A DNA stretch of 64,000 nt from Tetrahymena thermophila SB210 (GCF_000189635.1 NW_002476387.1:1-64000), one strand, 5' to 3'. Numbered from the stretch's first letter, positions 24,869 through 38,358 are shown. Notes: generated by a model not told the origin, from the letters alone. Program-made: numbers and translations.

Positions 24869-26178
24869 GAGTCTTGTTACAAAAAGATAAATTATTCTAA
24901 ACATTAATAAAAAATTATATTTTAAAATAGAATTGCTACTTAATTTGATTTTGATAGTTTGATTAAATTAATTTTAATAATATTGTTTATATTGATTATA
25001 ATGTTGTTAATATAAATTTTAATTATTTGCTTAATTAAATAAATTATTTTTAATTATAAAAACTAAAATTTCTATTAGAGAATAGAACAAAAAATTAATT
25101 AAGTAATTGAAAGATTTTATCGTAATCCTTCAGGTTGTTTTTAAATAGTGAAGCATATCTATTTTTGTGATATAGAGATGCTTTTATTGATTTAATAAAG
25201 ATAATATTTAGTTATGTTGTTTGTAATATTTAATTTTTTTAATTATTAGTTAAAATAATTATAGAAAAAAAATAATTTAAAGGATAGATTTATAGTAAGT
25301 GCGCATTACTTTAATTTAAAAAATTAGAATAATGTTCATATTTTTAATATTTAATTAACTGTTTTGAATAAGCTTACTTGGTTATAATTAAATACAATTC
25401 AGATATAAAAATATTTAGTTGTACTGCTCATTAAGAAGATTCTACAAAATAATGTGAAAATACTAAAATTCAAAGAAAAATTATAAATAGTTCGCATTTT
25501 TAATTTAAGACGTATTGTAGTTTTTAGATCAATATAATTAATGTGGAATAATTTTAGATATTTAATAAAGAAAAAAAAGAGTATATTTCTGACGTCAAAG
25601 AGATTATTGATATCCAGCTAATAATAATAATTATTGCATTACTTATATCAAAGACTTAATTAAATATTTTTTAAATATAAGCAAGCTACATCTATTTTTT
25701 TTAAATGAAAAAATAAATAAAAGTAAAATCAAAATAAAAAAAACGAACCATCGCTGCGAATATTCACATTTTTACATATCTTGATGGACTATTCTAGATG
25801 AAATACTATGAATTTATTGATACAAAATATTTAGATAAGCGAATAAATAGATTATAAATATATTTAAAGGTTTATAGTGTTATAATGGATAGATACATTT
25901 TATCTAACTTTGCATGCATGCTTTATTTATTAAATACAGCTTTTCTCTAATTATTTTCATTATATAGTATCTAATATTCTATTGATCTCCTTTCTTTTAT
26001 TTTTTCATCTTGGTATACATGCATATATACTTGATTTTTTAATATCTTGATGAGGTACTAAAGAGTATAATTATTCCTTGCTCAAATCAAAAGAAAGGAA
26101 AGAAAGAAAGAAGAAAAGAAAGAAAAAAAATAAAAATAAAATACAAATAAATAAAATAATCATCAAAAAGCTAAACTA
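24869..26178. other. Intergenic stretch, 5' flank of the PDH E1 alpha gene
   Basis: AT-rich, without a convincing gene. A purine tract of GAAA repeats at about 26090-26130 lies 50-90 bp before the PDH start codon and is probably part of the promoter or leader. Confidence 0.5.
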
Positions 26179-28282
26179 ATGATATCTAAGTTCTTCAATC
26201 CTGTTGCTGGTAAGACCTTCAACAGACTTAACAAGTATGCCTTCTCTTCAGTCACTATTAACCTTGTAATTCAATTATTTATTTAATCTTTTGCTAAGAA
26301 TATAAATTTAGATAGAAATAGTTTATATTTTTCATTTTTTGACAGAATAACTAACTAACTCTCCAATGTTCGAATATTTGATTATATGGCGATAACTACT
26401 AAAATATTTCAAATTCTTGCAAACATTCAACAAAAAAGCTTATAAACTTTAATTTAAATTTACAAAATATTTAAGAAAAATAACTTAAATATGATACCAA
26501 GCATTTCTTTAGTTAAATATTGCAGTATCCCACGAATATCCTTATTGTCTAATTTCTGTTTTAAGAAATCTATTTCTACCTAATTATTTAGCAATCCTAA
26601 AACAAAAAAATAGAAAAAAATGATTGCAACTAGAATTTAAATGAAATAAATAGTGCTTAACAACCCTTACTTAATCTGATTTTTTTATGAATGATATATG
26701 ATAGGAAGGATACTAGACTAAGATGTTAGACGGATTCAAATTGCCCACCTAATCAACTGCTACCAAGGAAGAATTATTGAAGCTCTACAAAGATATGAAC
26801 GTTATGAGAAAGATCGAACTTGCATGCGATAAGCTTTATAAGCAAAGAGAAATTAGAGGTTTCTGCCATCTCTACGACGGTTAAGTAAATATCATATCAT
26901 CAATTTTCTTATTATATAGCAAGTTTTTTACATTGACAAGATAACATAATGAGATCAATAGTATGACTTTTTAAATTTATAATAAAATATCTTTTAAAAA
27001 TAATAGGAAGCTGTTATCTCAGGTATTGAAGCTGCTTGCAATCTTGAGGATGCAATAATCACTGCCTATAGATGCCATTGTCACGCTTACACAAGAGGTG
27101 ACACTCCCCATTAAATTATTGCTGAACTTATGGGAAGAAAGACTGGTTCTACAGGTGGTAAGGGTGGTTCTATGCACTTCTACAGAAAGAAAACTCACTT
27201 CTATGGTGGTCACGGTATTGTCGGTGCTCAAGTAAAAATAATTTTCTAATTTATTATTTATTTTTCAGATATCATTTTTTCAGTTGTTAATTTAATTGAA
27301 TAAAGGGACATGGTTTTTTTTTTAAAAAAGTAAGTATCTTTATTCAAAAAATAAAAAATTAATTAAAAAAAATAAAATTATATCAAAGACCTAGCTTTAA
27401 TTAATATTCTTAATTTAACAATTTTTTTAAAAAAAGGTTCCCATGGGTGCTGGATTAGCCTTTGCTTTGAAATATGAAAAGAAGCCCAACGTTTCTATCA
27501 CTATGTACGGTGACGGTGCTGCCAATCAAGGTTAAATTGCTGAAGCTGCCAACATGGCTGGTTTATGGAATTTACCATGCTTGTTTGTTTGTGAAAACAA
27601 TCTTTACGGTATGGGTACCTCTACTGCAAGAGCTTCTCACAATACTGATTTCTACACCAGAGGTGACAAGATTCCTGGTATCAGAGTAATCAAAATCAAA
27701 TAAAAATATAAAAGTTGTGTCTAAATAATTTTTTAAATCAATAAAAGATGGACGGTAATAACTATTTCCATGTTAAGGAAGGTTTCAAGTTTGCTAAGCA
27801 ATATGCCTTAGAACATGGTCCTCTCTTCATTGAATTGAGAACTTACAGATATCACGGTCACTCTATGTCTGACTCCGGTACTACTTATAGAACTCAAGAA
27901 GAAATCAAAGAATTCAGATAAAAGAAGGATTGCATATAATTTATTGCTAATACCATTTTATAAAATAACTTTGCTACTCAAGAATAACTCGAAGTGATAA
28001 TTTTAAATTACATTTTTAATAGAAATTAAAACTTTATTTTTCTCAAAATTAGGCTATCCAAGATGAAACTAGAGAAATTGTTGATAAAGCCGTTGAACAA
28101 GCTCTTAAAGACCCATTACCTGATGATCACGAATTGTGCACCGATGTTTACATTAACAACGATAAATGTAAATTGAAAAATTTCCAAAAAAAAATTTATT
28201 TAATTTAATTTTAACAAATAAAGACTACATCAGAGGTATTGAATACGAATAAGGTTACTTCCCTGAAGGCAAGCCCTACTGA
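26179..28282 (+). CDS. PDHA1: Pyruvate dehydrogenase E1 component, alpha subunit (mitochondrial)
   Basis: Seven exons: 26179-26265, 26717-26884, 27007-27231, 27437-27685, 27748-27993, 28053-28167 and 28224-28282, all GT-AG and phase-consistent, giving 382 aa. E1 alpha binds thiamine pyrophosphate and decarboxylates pyruvate in the mitochondrial matrix complex. Diagnostic matches are [48 protein letters not shown], the TPP motif GDGAANQGQ...ENNLYGMGT, the phosphorylatable loop [10 protein letters not shown] and the EEI motif after it. Length fits the family (about 390). The first exon ([18 protein letters not shown]) is a plausible basic mitochondrial presequence. The 3' splice site of intron 1 could instead be at 26704, in the same frame, adding EGYQ. 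Codon use is strongly biased, as expected for a highly expressed gene. Confidence 0.96.
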
Positions 28283-28769
28283 TTGCATTTATATCAAAAA
28301 CAGTTTTTTTAACAGTGAATATTTTATATAAAAAATTATAATAGAAGTTTAAGTTGCTATTTTCCTTTTTACTTGTTTTTTAAATATTAACATTATAGCG
28401 TATTTATTCAATCAATTTATATCCATGTTGGTATTTTTTATTCGTTTACCTGATTTCTATTATATTCAAATTCCTTTATTTCATTAAAACCATTTTATTT
28501 TTTTTAACCAAGCATTTAATACTGGAAAGATAAAAAGATCATCTTCTTTTTATAGATTCAATTAATAATTTATTAGTTAATCTACCTAATTTTTTTTTCT
28601 TTTTAAAATTTTAAATAAATTTTCTAAAAACTCCAAATAAAAACATGATAAACTCTTCTAAATAAACCAAATATAAATATTTTTCAATTGACATACTATA
28701 CTCTTATTGAGTTTTAAAAATTAAATATTTTAACATATAAATAAATATACACATTCAAAAAATAATATC
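28283..28769. other. Intergenic stretch between convergent genes
   Basis: T-rich 3' flanks of the PDH gene (plus) and the UPF0488-like gene (minus). Only termination or polyadenylation signals are expected, and none is distinct. Confidence 0.5.
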
Positions 28770-29363
28770 TCATTTTATCATTTTCATTAATTTTCTATAA
28801 TCTCCAAAAATAACTCTCATTAAATGTCTCTTTTCTACCAAAAGTACTGTATTTGACTCTAATTTACTAATAACTTTAGTTGACTCCTTAACTAATTTTA
28901 AAAATGAAAGTTAAATAAGTTAAAAAAATTAAATTTTTACTTTAATCCTTATCTAAGTTATTGTTCACTAAACCTAACTTTAATTATTTAATACACCATT
29001 AAAGTTCTTACTCAAAAGAGTCCTGTTTTTAATCACTTTTATTATTTTCATCTTAAACTTCCTATTATTTTTCTTCCTATTCCTACTTTTCCTATTCTTT
29101 TTTCTGAGCCTTTTTCTATTTTTACTTTAGTTTCTTCAACTAGTTAGGTGTTAGCTTAGTCTATTGTTCAGAGTTTTATTATTCTTCTTACTTGTCCTCA
29201 ATTTCGAGGTTTTAAATCTTTTCTTGTACTTCCTCCATGGCTTTATTAATTAAATTTAGTTAGTAGTTTTTCCAGTAATCAAATAATACTTTTGTAGGAT
29301 TTTGATCGCAAATTTAGTTTTTAATATTGATAAAATTTAACAAAAATTTTTCAAATTTATACT
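28770..29363 (-). CDS. UPF0488/C8orf33-like protein (5' end uncertain)
   Basis: Reading minus with TGA as the only stop, an exon (28941 and upstream) joins through a 49-bp GT-AG intron (28940-28892) to a last exon 28891-28770 ending in TGA. The exon-1 end encodes a Lys/Gln/Glu-rich helix and then FEQELQWCIKQLKLGL. The last exon encodes STKVISKLESNTVLLVEKRH and LMRVIFGDYRKLMK. The pair FxxELxWCIxQLxxGL and LMRxxFGDYRxxM is characteristic of the UPF0488 (C8orf33) family, whose function is unknown. An in-frame ATG at 29238 would give about 140 aa. The frame stays open to an acceptor-like AG at 29364 and beyond, with coding-looking sequence (FDYWKNYQ), so an upstream exon probably exists. Confidence 0.62.
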
Positions 29364-30253
29364 CTATCAAAAAAAAATAAAAAATTCTAACTTTATTCTT
29401 TGAATGCAATTTAATTAGCTTTAAATTTATAGAATCTTCATAAATATTTTTGTTTAACTATTTATTTTTTTCTAAAAAATTATTCTAGATTAAAAATTAA
29501 GAAAATTAAATATAGAAAAAATTGAATTTTTTGTTAAAAATAATTTTCTTTTATCTAATTATTAAATATTAAAAGTAAATTGTAATAGTTTAAATAAAAA
29601 TTTTATATTAAGTAGGATTTTAGTTTTCAAATAAGAATAAGTTACTTTTATTATTCCTTCAAATTTATTAAATAAGATCTAACCATTTATCTTTAATAAT
29701 AAATTTAATGGAGTTTTTTATATAAAAATAAAAAAATGGAATATCTTTTAAATAAATTTTAACTAGCTTGATTAAAACCTTTCTATATAAATTATATGAG
29801 CAAGAAACGTTAAATTAGGTTTTAATGAACTAAATTAACTCATATCAGGATAAAAAATATTAATTTGACTTCAGTATATCTATGAGATAATATTTATATT
29901 TTCTCTAACATATTTATCTAATTATGTCTGCCACTAATTTCAATATTTTTGATTTTTTTTAAGTTACTATGCAAAACTATTAGTCTTATATATGCGTTAG
30001 AAGTATAATTGATTACTTCTTATTTATGAATTTTCTACAAAATTTTTTTAGCAATAAAGAATTGAATGGCAAGCAAATAAAGAAAAATAAAATAAAAGAA
30101 TCAAATGATCAATTATTATTTTATATTTACATAATATAGTCTTATGATTTAATTAAAGATAGATCAAAATCATTGCAGAATTTTATATTTAAGGATTTGT
30201 GGATAATTTAATAAATTTTATCAAAAATAGAAATATAGTAGAAACTAGTTGAT
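29364..30253. other. Stretch that may hold upstream exons of the minus-strand gene
   Basis: On the minus strand, segments near 29480-29370 (QLNKNIYEDSINLKLIKLHS) and 29780-29670 (VKIYLKDIPFFYF) look protein-like but cannot be joined in one frame by eye. They may be 5' exons of the UPF0488-like gene or chance open sequence. The part next to 30253 is the 5' flank of the cNMP-binding gene. Confidence 0.35.
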
Positions 30254-33200
30254 ATGAAAAATCTTCATATTAAGACTATTTAGGAGGAAAACAGGGGTTT
30301 AGAGGATAGTTTCTTAACTTAATCAGATTCAGGATACAAAGCCTCCTCAAACCCTTTTGGTAAAAAGCGCTCCTCGTTAAGTAAAAACGAATTTTATGCA
30401 AAATATCTCAAAAAGAATTTTGACTTTTCTCAAGATGATGATCTGCAAGTATTAACTTAACAAATTCCTTTGTATTATTATTATAACATAGTGATAAACT
30501 TTATATTTTCAATAGGTTATTTATGATATAATTCAAAAATAAAATAATTCAAAATCCAATCTGGATTTGATGATCCTCTAGAATGCCTTTAAAAACATAA
30601 GATTATTTTAGGAGTTAGAGAATGAAATACCATAAAAATAAATGTTTAATTTGTATCGAGAGTTGCTTCATTATGAATACTAGCCAAGATAAGTTGTTTT
30701 TAACTAAGGAGAAATAGGTAGAGAGTTTTACATAATCTTGAAAGGATCAGTCTATATTATAGGAAATGAAGATAAAAAATAATAAGATAATCCCAAAAAA
30801 GAAGAGAAGGGAACTGAGAACTAATAAAATATTCAAGAAGAAATGGAAAATGAAAATGAGTAAAAGCATAATTAAAAATAATAGCCTTTAGTTTAAACAA
30901 ATACATCTAAGTTAGCTAGGAGGTTATCTAAGAAATCTAGTTTTGTTATGTATTCTTAAATACTTGATCCAAATAATTAAACCTTGCAAAGAAAATCGAC
31001 CTTAGAGCGTCCTCCTACTTTTGTTTAATAAGGAAAGTTTTTATATAATAGCTTAAAAAGAACAACTTCATTAATATATGACATCGATGAGGACATTACA
31101 GATGAAGAGTATATAAAATTAAATTACCCAGATTTTGATATATTAGCAAAGCTAGAACAAGGAGCTTCTTTTGGAGAAGTAGCACTAAGAGATTCAGTTC
31201 CAAGGTAATCTTTATAGCTTACATTAAATTATATTAAAAATTTATAGTTTTAGTTTATTGAATCTTTAATATGAGTAAATTTAATTTATTTATTTATATA
31301 AAAATTTACTATATTAGAACAGCTACAGCCATTTGTTCAGGAGAAACTCATTTTATTACACTCAAAAGGGATGCCTTCAAAAGATTTTTAGGTAAAGTAA
31401 AATCATTTGAAGTTTATTTGTAATTTTAAAATTACATACAATGATAATTAATTTTTATGATTGATAAATAAATAACATTTAAAAAGCATTTAATTTAAAA
31501 AATTGTATTATTAAAAGCATAAATTAATTTTAAAGCATCAAATTTCATCAAATTATTTTATGGCAATTTCTTTCTAAAAATTCTCATTTTTTTGTTGAAA
31601 ATATCTCCTCTTTAAAATAGCTTTAATTAATGAAATGGAATTGTTATGACATTAATAAAACTAAAATTAATATAATAATATTATTTATTTAATAGAGTAA
31701 TATTACAGTGTAGTACAACAGTAAAACATAAACTTCGTTAAATAGATTGCACTCTTCTCTAACTGGACAGATTAGATGATTAACTAAATGTTTTATTATT
31801 TGGAAAAGAAAACTTTTAGAATGAACTAGACTATTTACAAAGAAGGTTCAGATTCTTTAGGGATCTACTTAATAAGGGAAGGCGAAGTTAAAGTATATTT
31901 TTAAGTTTTATTTATTTTTATTTGATTTATAATCTTAATTTTAAAGTTGTATCAAGAAATGCAGTTGCCAAAAAATGAATAGGATAAGCTAAAAAATGTT
32001 AGACATTTTATGAGAAAATTAGATTTTGCTAAGCAATAACATATATTTTATGCTCCAGTAAATAATTACTTTAATATAAATATTTTTTATACTAATATTA
32101 TGATTATTAATTTAATAAAGGTTAGTCATCTTGCTCAAGGATAAATGTTTGGACATGAGGATATAGTGAATTCTTCTCAAAGAAAATATACTGCCATTTG
32201 TTCTTCTTCAAATTGCTAAATTTTATTTTTAAATAAAGAAGTAAGAATTGAGCTTTTTTTATATTTAGAATTAATAATTGTTTTATTTTTATAAAAAGAA
32301 ATTCTTGCAATTAAGTAAAAGAAGAAACACTATAGAGAACGCTTTTGAAGAGTCTGCGATGAAACAAGAATGGCATAGCTAATTGATATCTAAACTTGAA
32401 TCTTTTACTAAAAATTAGAATGAATTTATCAAAAGACAAGAATCTCAAAAATATAAATTGCTATTAAGAAACAACATTTAAGAAGGAAAAAGAAATTCTC
32501 AAATTTTTGAGAACAAAAATTAAAAAACTCAAAGAAGAAGCAACTAATCTTTGCCTTCTTCTCTTTTAACTTAATAAAGTTGTTAAATTGGTGATTTTAC
32601 CAACTAATAAAATAATCATCTGAAAGTTGAAATTAGCTAATTTGACCCTACTAATTTAAATAATTAAGAAAAGTTACTTAAAAATTTATAACCACTAAAA
32701 GAAAATAAGAATCTTTAACAAATTATTTTATTGAAATAAAATTGTTAGCTTAAATCTTTAAAAAATGATTTGAAGTGCAAGTAAGATATTTCAGATGCAT
32801 TTATGAGCTTTGCCACTGCTGAAAATACCCCTCTTTAATCTGAAAAACTAATTAAGCACTCAAGTGCTAAAAATTTATTTTTAAAAAATTAAGACATATC
32901 AACAATTATAGAAGACTAAAGATTAAAAACAGATTCTTCTAAATAGAGAAGACCTCTTTCAGGTTTATCACTTGATATTTAGAGAAATAGTGAATCTAAA
33001 TAAGTTTGTTAGACCATAAATTCTATGGCAAATATTGATTTACCAAACTAAAAAGCCTAAGTTTCTTAAAGCTAAATTGATATAAATGAATAACAAATAA
33101 ATGATTTTTAATTCTTTAGTGATCAAAAACACAAGAGTATATCATCAGATTAGCAAAAAAAACTGAGAAGGATATTAGATAGTAATAATAAAGTAAATAA

Positions 33201-33999
33201 AAATGAGAGTCCAATTAGAAAATAAAGTATAAATTAAGATTTCTTAAGACAACTGATTGACAACTCTTTGCATGTACCTAAAAGAATTTAACAATCCTTG
33301 CTTAGTTGCTAAGAAGACAGCTAAATTAATTTAGAATCATAATGTATTTCAAAATTAGATATTGATAACTAGATAATACCTACTTGTTAATCTATGCATT
33401 TATTCAAAAAAAGAATTATGAGCAAATACCCAAAGCTTGCTACTGAATAAAAAGAAAGCAATTAGATTTCTTTAAAATAGTAAATAAATGATTTAGAAAG
33501 GCAACAAAGAATTCTTAAGTCTTTGAAATTGCCAAAAATCAGAAAAAATTCCTCTAATTTTATTGATATCTTTATGCCAATCGAACCTTAGAGTTAAAAA
33601 AACTTAGATTAAAAGCCAGCGTTGAAAGAATTAAACAATAGTTTTGATTTAGGCAACTAAAAGATGATATAATCCAACTTGAGTGAAATTAAAACTCCTA
33701 TTAAAAGAAATAAATCTCAAAATAGTATCAGCATTATTGAAACACTAAAAAATTTGAAACAAGAGCTCATCGAAAAGAAGATAAAAAGCGATATTCAAAC
33801 TAAAGATAAATAAGACTTGTTTAGAAGGAAAAATGTATCCTAATCAAGTTTATTAGAAGAAAATCACGTTTTTGATCTTAAAAAATTAGCATAACAAAAC
33901 TACAACTTTTAAAATAAATTTATTGACATAAGTCATAATCCTAATATACTACAACAAATATTCACTAAACCAAACAAAATAGAAGAACCTAAAAAGTGA
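30254..33999 (+). CDS. Protein with two cyclic-nucleotide-binding domains
   Basis: Exons 30254-30448, 30516-31204, 31318-31391, 31696-31892, 31947-32057, 32121-32240 and 32299-33999 give 1028 aa. The first cNMP-binding domain (residues about 95-320) has QGEIGREFYIILKGSV and, after a disordered insert of about 130 residues, the phosphate-binding cassette ASFGEVALRDSVPRTA. Its Gly, Glu and Arg are all in place, so it should bind cAMP or cGMP. A second domain (about 325-460) has EGSDSLGIYLIREGEVK and a weak cassette (GQMFGHEDIVNSSQRKYTA) that lacks the canonical acidic and Arg spacing. The last 560 residues are Ser/Lys/Gln-rich and disordered, without kinase or channel domains. Such kinase-less cNMP-binding proteins are frequent in ciliates. 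Target and location are unknown. Confidence 0.9.
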
Positions 34000-34500
34000 A
34001 TTTACTAAATTTTTGAAATCCCTTTAAAATTACTACAAATCAATAAATAATAAATGTTCACTAAATGATGTATAATTTAATTTAAAAATATTAAATAATA
34101 ATTTTATATAAAAAAATAATAATTAAAATTTTGTGTTTTATTTAAAATAAAACTCCTTCCTTTTGTACCAAACTTAATTAAAATTTTGACATTTATGAGT
34201 AAAAAATATTAATTTTATATGAAATTAAATGTTTAAAGAAAAATAAAGTTGAACATTTTACTTAATAAAATGATAGAATAAAGACAAATATAAACTATTG
34301 AGATAAGTAGATAGATAGAAAAATATAAAATGGTCGATTAAATATTAATATAAGTTTGTTTAAAATTTAGTTTGATATGAAAAATTTAATGAATGAATCA
34401 TTGACTAAATTTTATATCTCATTAAATTTTTGTTTTATTTTTTATTAATTAAAAGAGTTATATATTTATATTTTATAACTATATTTTTTTAGGTTCGTTA
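34000..34500. other. Intergenic stretch between convergent genes
   Basis: AT-rich 3' flanks of the cNMP-binding gene and the LRRC56-like gene. A short GATA run sits near 34305. Nothing else is seen. Confidence 0.5.
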
Positions 34501-37264
34501 TCATTTACCTGCATTTTCTAATAATTTATTCTGCATAAGAGTAGGTCTTACAGGTAGTCTAGACTTTACTTACAGATCTTTAAATTATTGTTAAATATTA
34601 AATTGTTGATCTGATTACAAATTTTTTGTTTCGTTTTAAGCTTATGAAGAAGTAGTTCTTAATTTTACTTATGGTCTTTTAAACATAACTTTGACTTTTT
34701 AAACATTTGAATCTGCAACTACTTCGTTTTGATTTTAGTTGATTGCATCTCCTAAAGACTTCTTTTTTTGTAAGTTAATTTATTACTCAACCATAAAGTC
34801 ATAAAATTTAAGTTCTTCTTTAAGTTTATTCATACCCTCATCATTAGTTTCTTGTTTGAACTAATCTAAAAGATTTACTATATTTTTAGGTATTGCCATC
34901 TATGTAACGGTTTCTTAGTCTATATTATCATTCTTTTTTGTTGTTAGAAATTCATTTTTTCTTTTATGTTTTAAAGCTTTTAGAGGATTACCATAAAATG
35001 CTTGGTCAGTACCTTCGACTAAACTGCTTAATGAGTCAGGTAAAGTTTATCTAATTTAATAAAGATCAAATTTAAAAATCATTTAAAAATAATCATAAAT
35101 GTTGATAAATAATCAAAATTGAGAAAAAATATTTTTGAAAAAACAATCCAAAAATCATTCCAAAATATTTTTTTTCAATTAATTAAAATTTAAAATTTTA
35201 TTTTATTTTTTTTTACTTTGCTGCAAATGGATTGGTGGAATTTGTATTAGAATTTTTCGAAGGAATTGAAGCAGTTTATGGTCTTCTAAAATTAGAAGAG
35301 GTGGAATTAAAATCGTTATTGATGGTTTAACCAAAAATGTTGCTATTTTTCATAGATACATACTGATTATTTTCATCTATAGTTAATTTTTTATTTCCTT
35401 TAGTCATAGTTTTTTTAACTGAGTAGATTAGAAGCTCTTCTTCAGGAAGCTCCTATTTTAATTCTTGATCTAACTCTTTTATAACATCATCAGATAAAAA
35501 TTTTTCTCCATTCCAGTTCAGCTTCTTTAATGCTTCATATAAATCTTCTTCTTCCTCCTCTTCATTTTTTTACTAAGCTTTTGAAGAAGGGAGAAGGCGT
35601 CTTCTAAGACCTGTTTTAGAAGTTGATTATTCAGCCACGTTTTATTCAATAGGTATATCATCTAAAATCTACAATTAAGGTAATTTTTAGCGAATAAGCT
35701 GTCTATAATCCTCCTTCTTACTTATAGGATTTTATATTAAATTAAGAATTTTCACCTTAGACATAGTCTCAATTACTTCAATTGAATCATTGTCAGTAAT
35801 TTCATTTCCCTCAAGGTCTAAAACTTCTATATTCTCATTAAAATACAAATCATTTAAATTTTTAATTTAGTTGTAAGAAGCATAAAGTTCCTAAAGAAGT
35901 GGAAATGCATTTAAACCGGAAAGATCTTGCAAACGAACTCGAGAGACCATTAATATTTTAAGATTTCTCATGCTCGTTCCAATATCTCTCAAAGTGTTAG
36001 CAATTGAATCGTTTATATTTAATTCGCTAATATTTGGACACATTTCACCTAAAACCTAAAGTGAGTCCTATTCACAATCATGACGAATTGCTATGCGCCT
36101 AATTTTATCAAAGTCTTCTTATTTTGCACCAGTTATTTTTTCAATCAGTTCGGCTGTAATAGTTTCTGAAATGAATTATTATTACACTTAAATCATTAAC
36201 TCATCATCAAAAGAATTTGCTTCCGAATTATTATCATCATTATTCTTTCTATCATATTCCTAAAGTAATTCATCTAATTTTTACTAGCTGTCGAACTACT
36301 CCTCAGAGTTATCTCTACTGTTTTATATTTTCGTTGATGACATTTTCTTCAGTTTTTCTTCTTTACTGTCTTTACTCCTCCCCCTTTCCTTATTGAAGCT
36401 AATCATTTAATTGTCATTTTCATATTCCTATTCACTCGCGTCAATGCTCTTTTTTTGTGAAGATGTCTTTTTAAGCAATTGATTTGGTTGATCTTCATAA
36501 ATTAAATTATCTTCATCATCCTAAACGAAATCGCTTAGTTGTTCACTTCCGCTGTAATTTAAAAGCTATTCCCTAATTCTATTCTATTCACTATCTTTAT
36601 ATATACTAACTCTCATCGGCTCTGCACTACCTTATCTATCTCTTATTGAGCTTTATCTCAGTAAACTTGATTCATTATTAGCAGGAAGAGGTGGTTTATA
36701 TTACTATGTTTCTTTTGTTCCGTTATCTTTCTTAGGATCAGGTTTCGTGCTTTTATAAAATGATTAAGTCATAGTTTTAACCATTATATTATTCCCATTC
36801 TGGCTATTTGCTTAATTTTTTAATTAACTTTAACTATCATTTCCTTTTAACCTATTAGTCTGACTTGCAGAACTTCTGCTGCTTTGACTTGACTATTAGT
36901 TTAACCTCATTTCTATTAATTGCTGATACTAAGAATTATTAGACAATATTTGTTTTTTACTGTCTTTTTTAACGAAGGTGCTTTAAGTCTTTGAAAACCC
37001 CATCTAACTCTATGCTAAAATATCACCACTTTCTTCTCTTTTAGCGCTTATGGGCCTAATTCTAATGTTAGAATTTAAAGCAGCTGCTCCAGGAGTAATA
37101 TTAATTGATTGCATCATAAAGGAAGAGTCCATGGAATCTACTTCTGAGCTAGAAACTTGTGTCGGGGCATTGCTTTAAGTTCTTAGCTACTTTGAAAATT
37201 TGTCAATATCTAAATTAATATTTTTTTCCTTTAGCTTTTGGAGTAAATTCCTGTTAACCTTCAT
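34501..37264 (-). CDS. LRRC56: LRRC56-like leucine-rich-repeat protein
   Basis: Exons 37264-35217 and 35050-34501 (intron 166 bp) encode 865 aa. Residues about 395-535 hold the LRR block: CPNISELNIND, MRNLKILMVSRVRLQDLSGL, PLLQELYASYNQIKNLNDLY, IEVLDLEGNEITDNDS and KVKILNLIQNPISK, then a cap YRQLIRQKLPQLQILDDIPI. The ASYNxI and LDLEGNxI pair and the final LPQLQxLDEI cap match LRRC56 (Chlamydomonas ODA8), a flagellar protein needed to deliver outer dynein arms. It is flanked by a 390-residue Ser/Asn/Gln-rich N-terminus and a charged C-terminus, longer than in animals. The frame is open about 30 codons upstream of the chosen ATG without another ATG, so a short 5' exon is possible. Orthology is by motif resemblance. 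Confidence 0.82.
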
Positions 37265-38358
37265 GAGGTCCTAATGCTTAATAGATAGAGATTTATAACT
37301 AAAGTTTATCCTTGCTTTTTGTTACGAAAAAAATTGCTATGTTCTTCAAATATGATTTTTAATTTTTTGCAATCAATTTATTAAATAATTAATTAACAAA
37401 GCAAAGCAGATAGATCTAAGAATTAGTCTATATTTAATTGGAAAATATTAAATTTCATAATTATTTAATAAATTAAACAATAAACGAATGAATAGAAAAC
37501 AATCTAAATTGAAGTCAATTCAATTGCAAGTAAGGATATTTAATTTATATTAATTTTTTAAATCAAAAATTTTAAAAAAAACCTTAACATTCTTTTCATC
37601 AAATTATTAGAATACTGATAAAAGAGATTGTTTTTCTAAACTTTTCTATATGATTTAGCTCAAAATTTATTTATTTATTTATTTAATTATTTTAAAATTT
37701 AGTTTAATTTAAACAAACGAGCAAACACATGTATGCTGCTAAATTGTAAACAGAAAAATAAGATTTTATTTATTTTCAAAACCACAATATATTTTTTATA
37801 AAAAATATTTAAAAATTAAAAAATAAACATAAAAAATAAATACATAAACTAATTCACTGACTGACTAATTAATTGATTGATTAATAGACTTATTGAGATT
37901 TATAAATATTTAAAAAACAATAAAACAAAAGCGTATATTTTTAGTTGAAGATTAAGATTTTTTGAGAGAAGTTATTTATTTTTAGAAATTTATTTAAAAT
38001 ATATTATCTTTTTTTAATGTTAAGGGATTCTATATTATTTATTTATTTAGTATTAGTTTTTTGGCTGGATAGATAGATAAATAGGTTAATTGATTGATTT
38101 ACTTTGAAATTAATTCAATATCGCTTGTTTATTTATTATACATTGATTTGCCTATGTTTCAAAGACTTATCTATATTTCATGGGTGTTTTTTTTGTTGTT
38201 GATTTTATTTTTTGAGAATTATTTTTTAAAATCTGATTAGATCTTTAAAATATTTAATGCAATTTGAGTATTAAAATGATACTTTTAATTGATCTTTAAA
38301 ACCTATTTTTTTCTTTTTAATTTACTAATTTAAAGTTTTTCGTAATCTAATTAATTAA
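37265..38358. other. AT-rich intergenic stretch with tetranucleotide runs
   Basis: 5' flank of the LRRC56-like gene. It contains short GACT/GATT and GATA-type runs (37855-37885, 38070-38100). No coding signal is seen. Confidence 0.5.

Noticed and set aside
25740..25790. Possible relation to the SINE body (shared ATTCACATTTTTACAT)
   Set aside because: The match is only 16 bases and AT-rich, with no B box, tail or target duplication nearby.
27019..27231. A minus-strand 70-residue ORF
   Set aside because: It is antisense to PDH E1 alpha exon 3, whose protein sequence is unmistakable.
29364..29391. A 28-bp intron (GTTAGA...GATAG) in the UPF0488-like gene
   Set aside because: It is much shorter than the other introns in this window (49-542 bp), and the frame is open across it, so I left the 5' end undefined.
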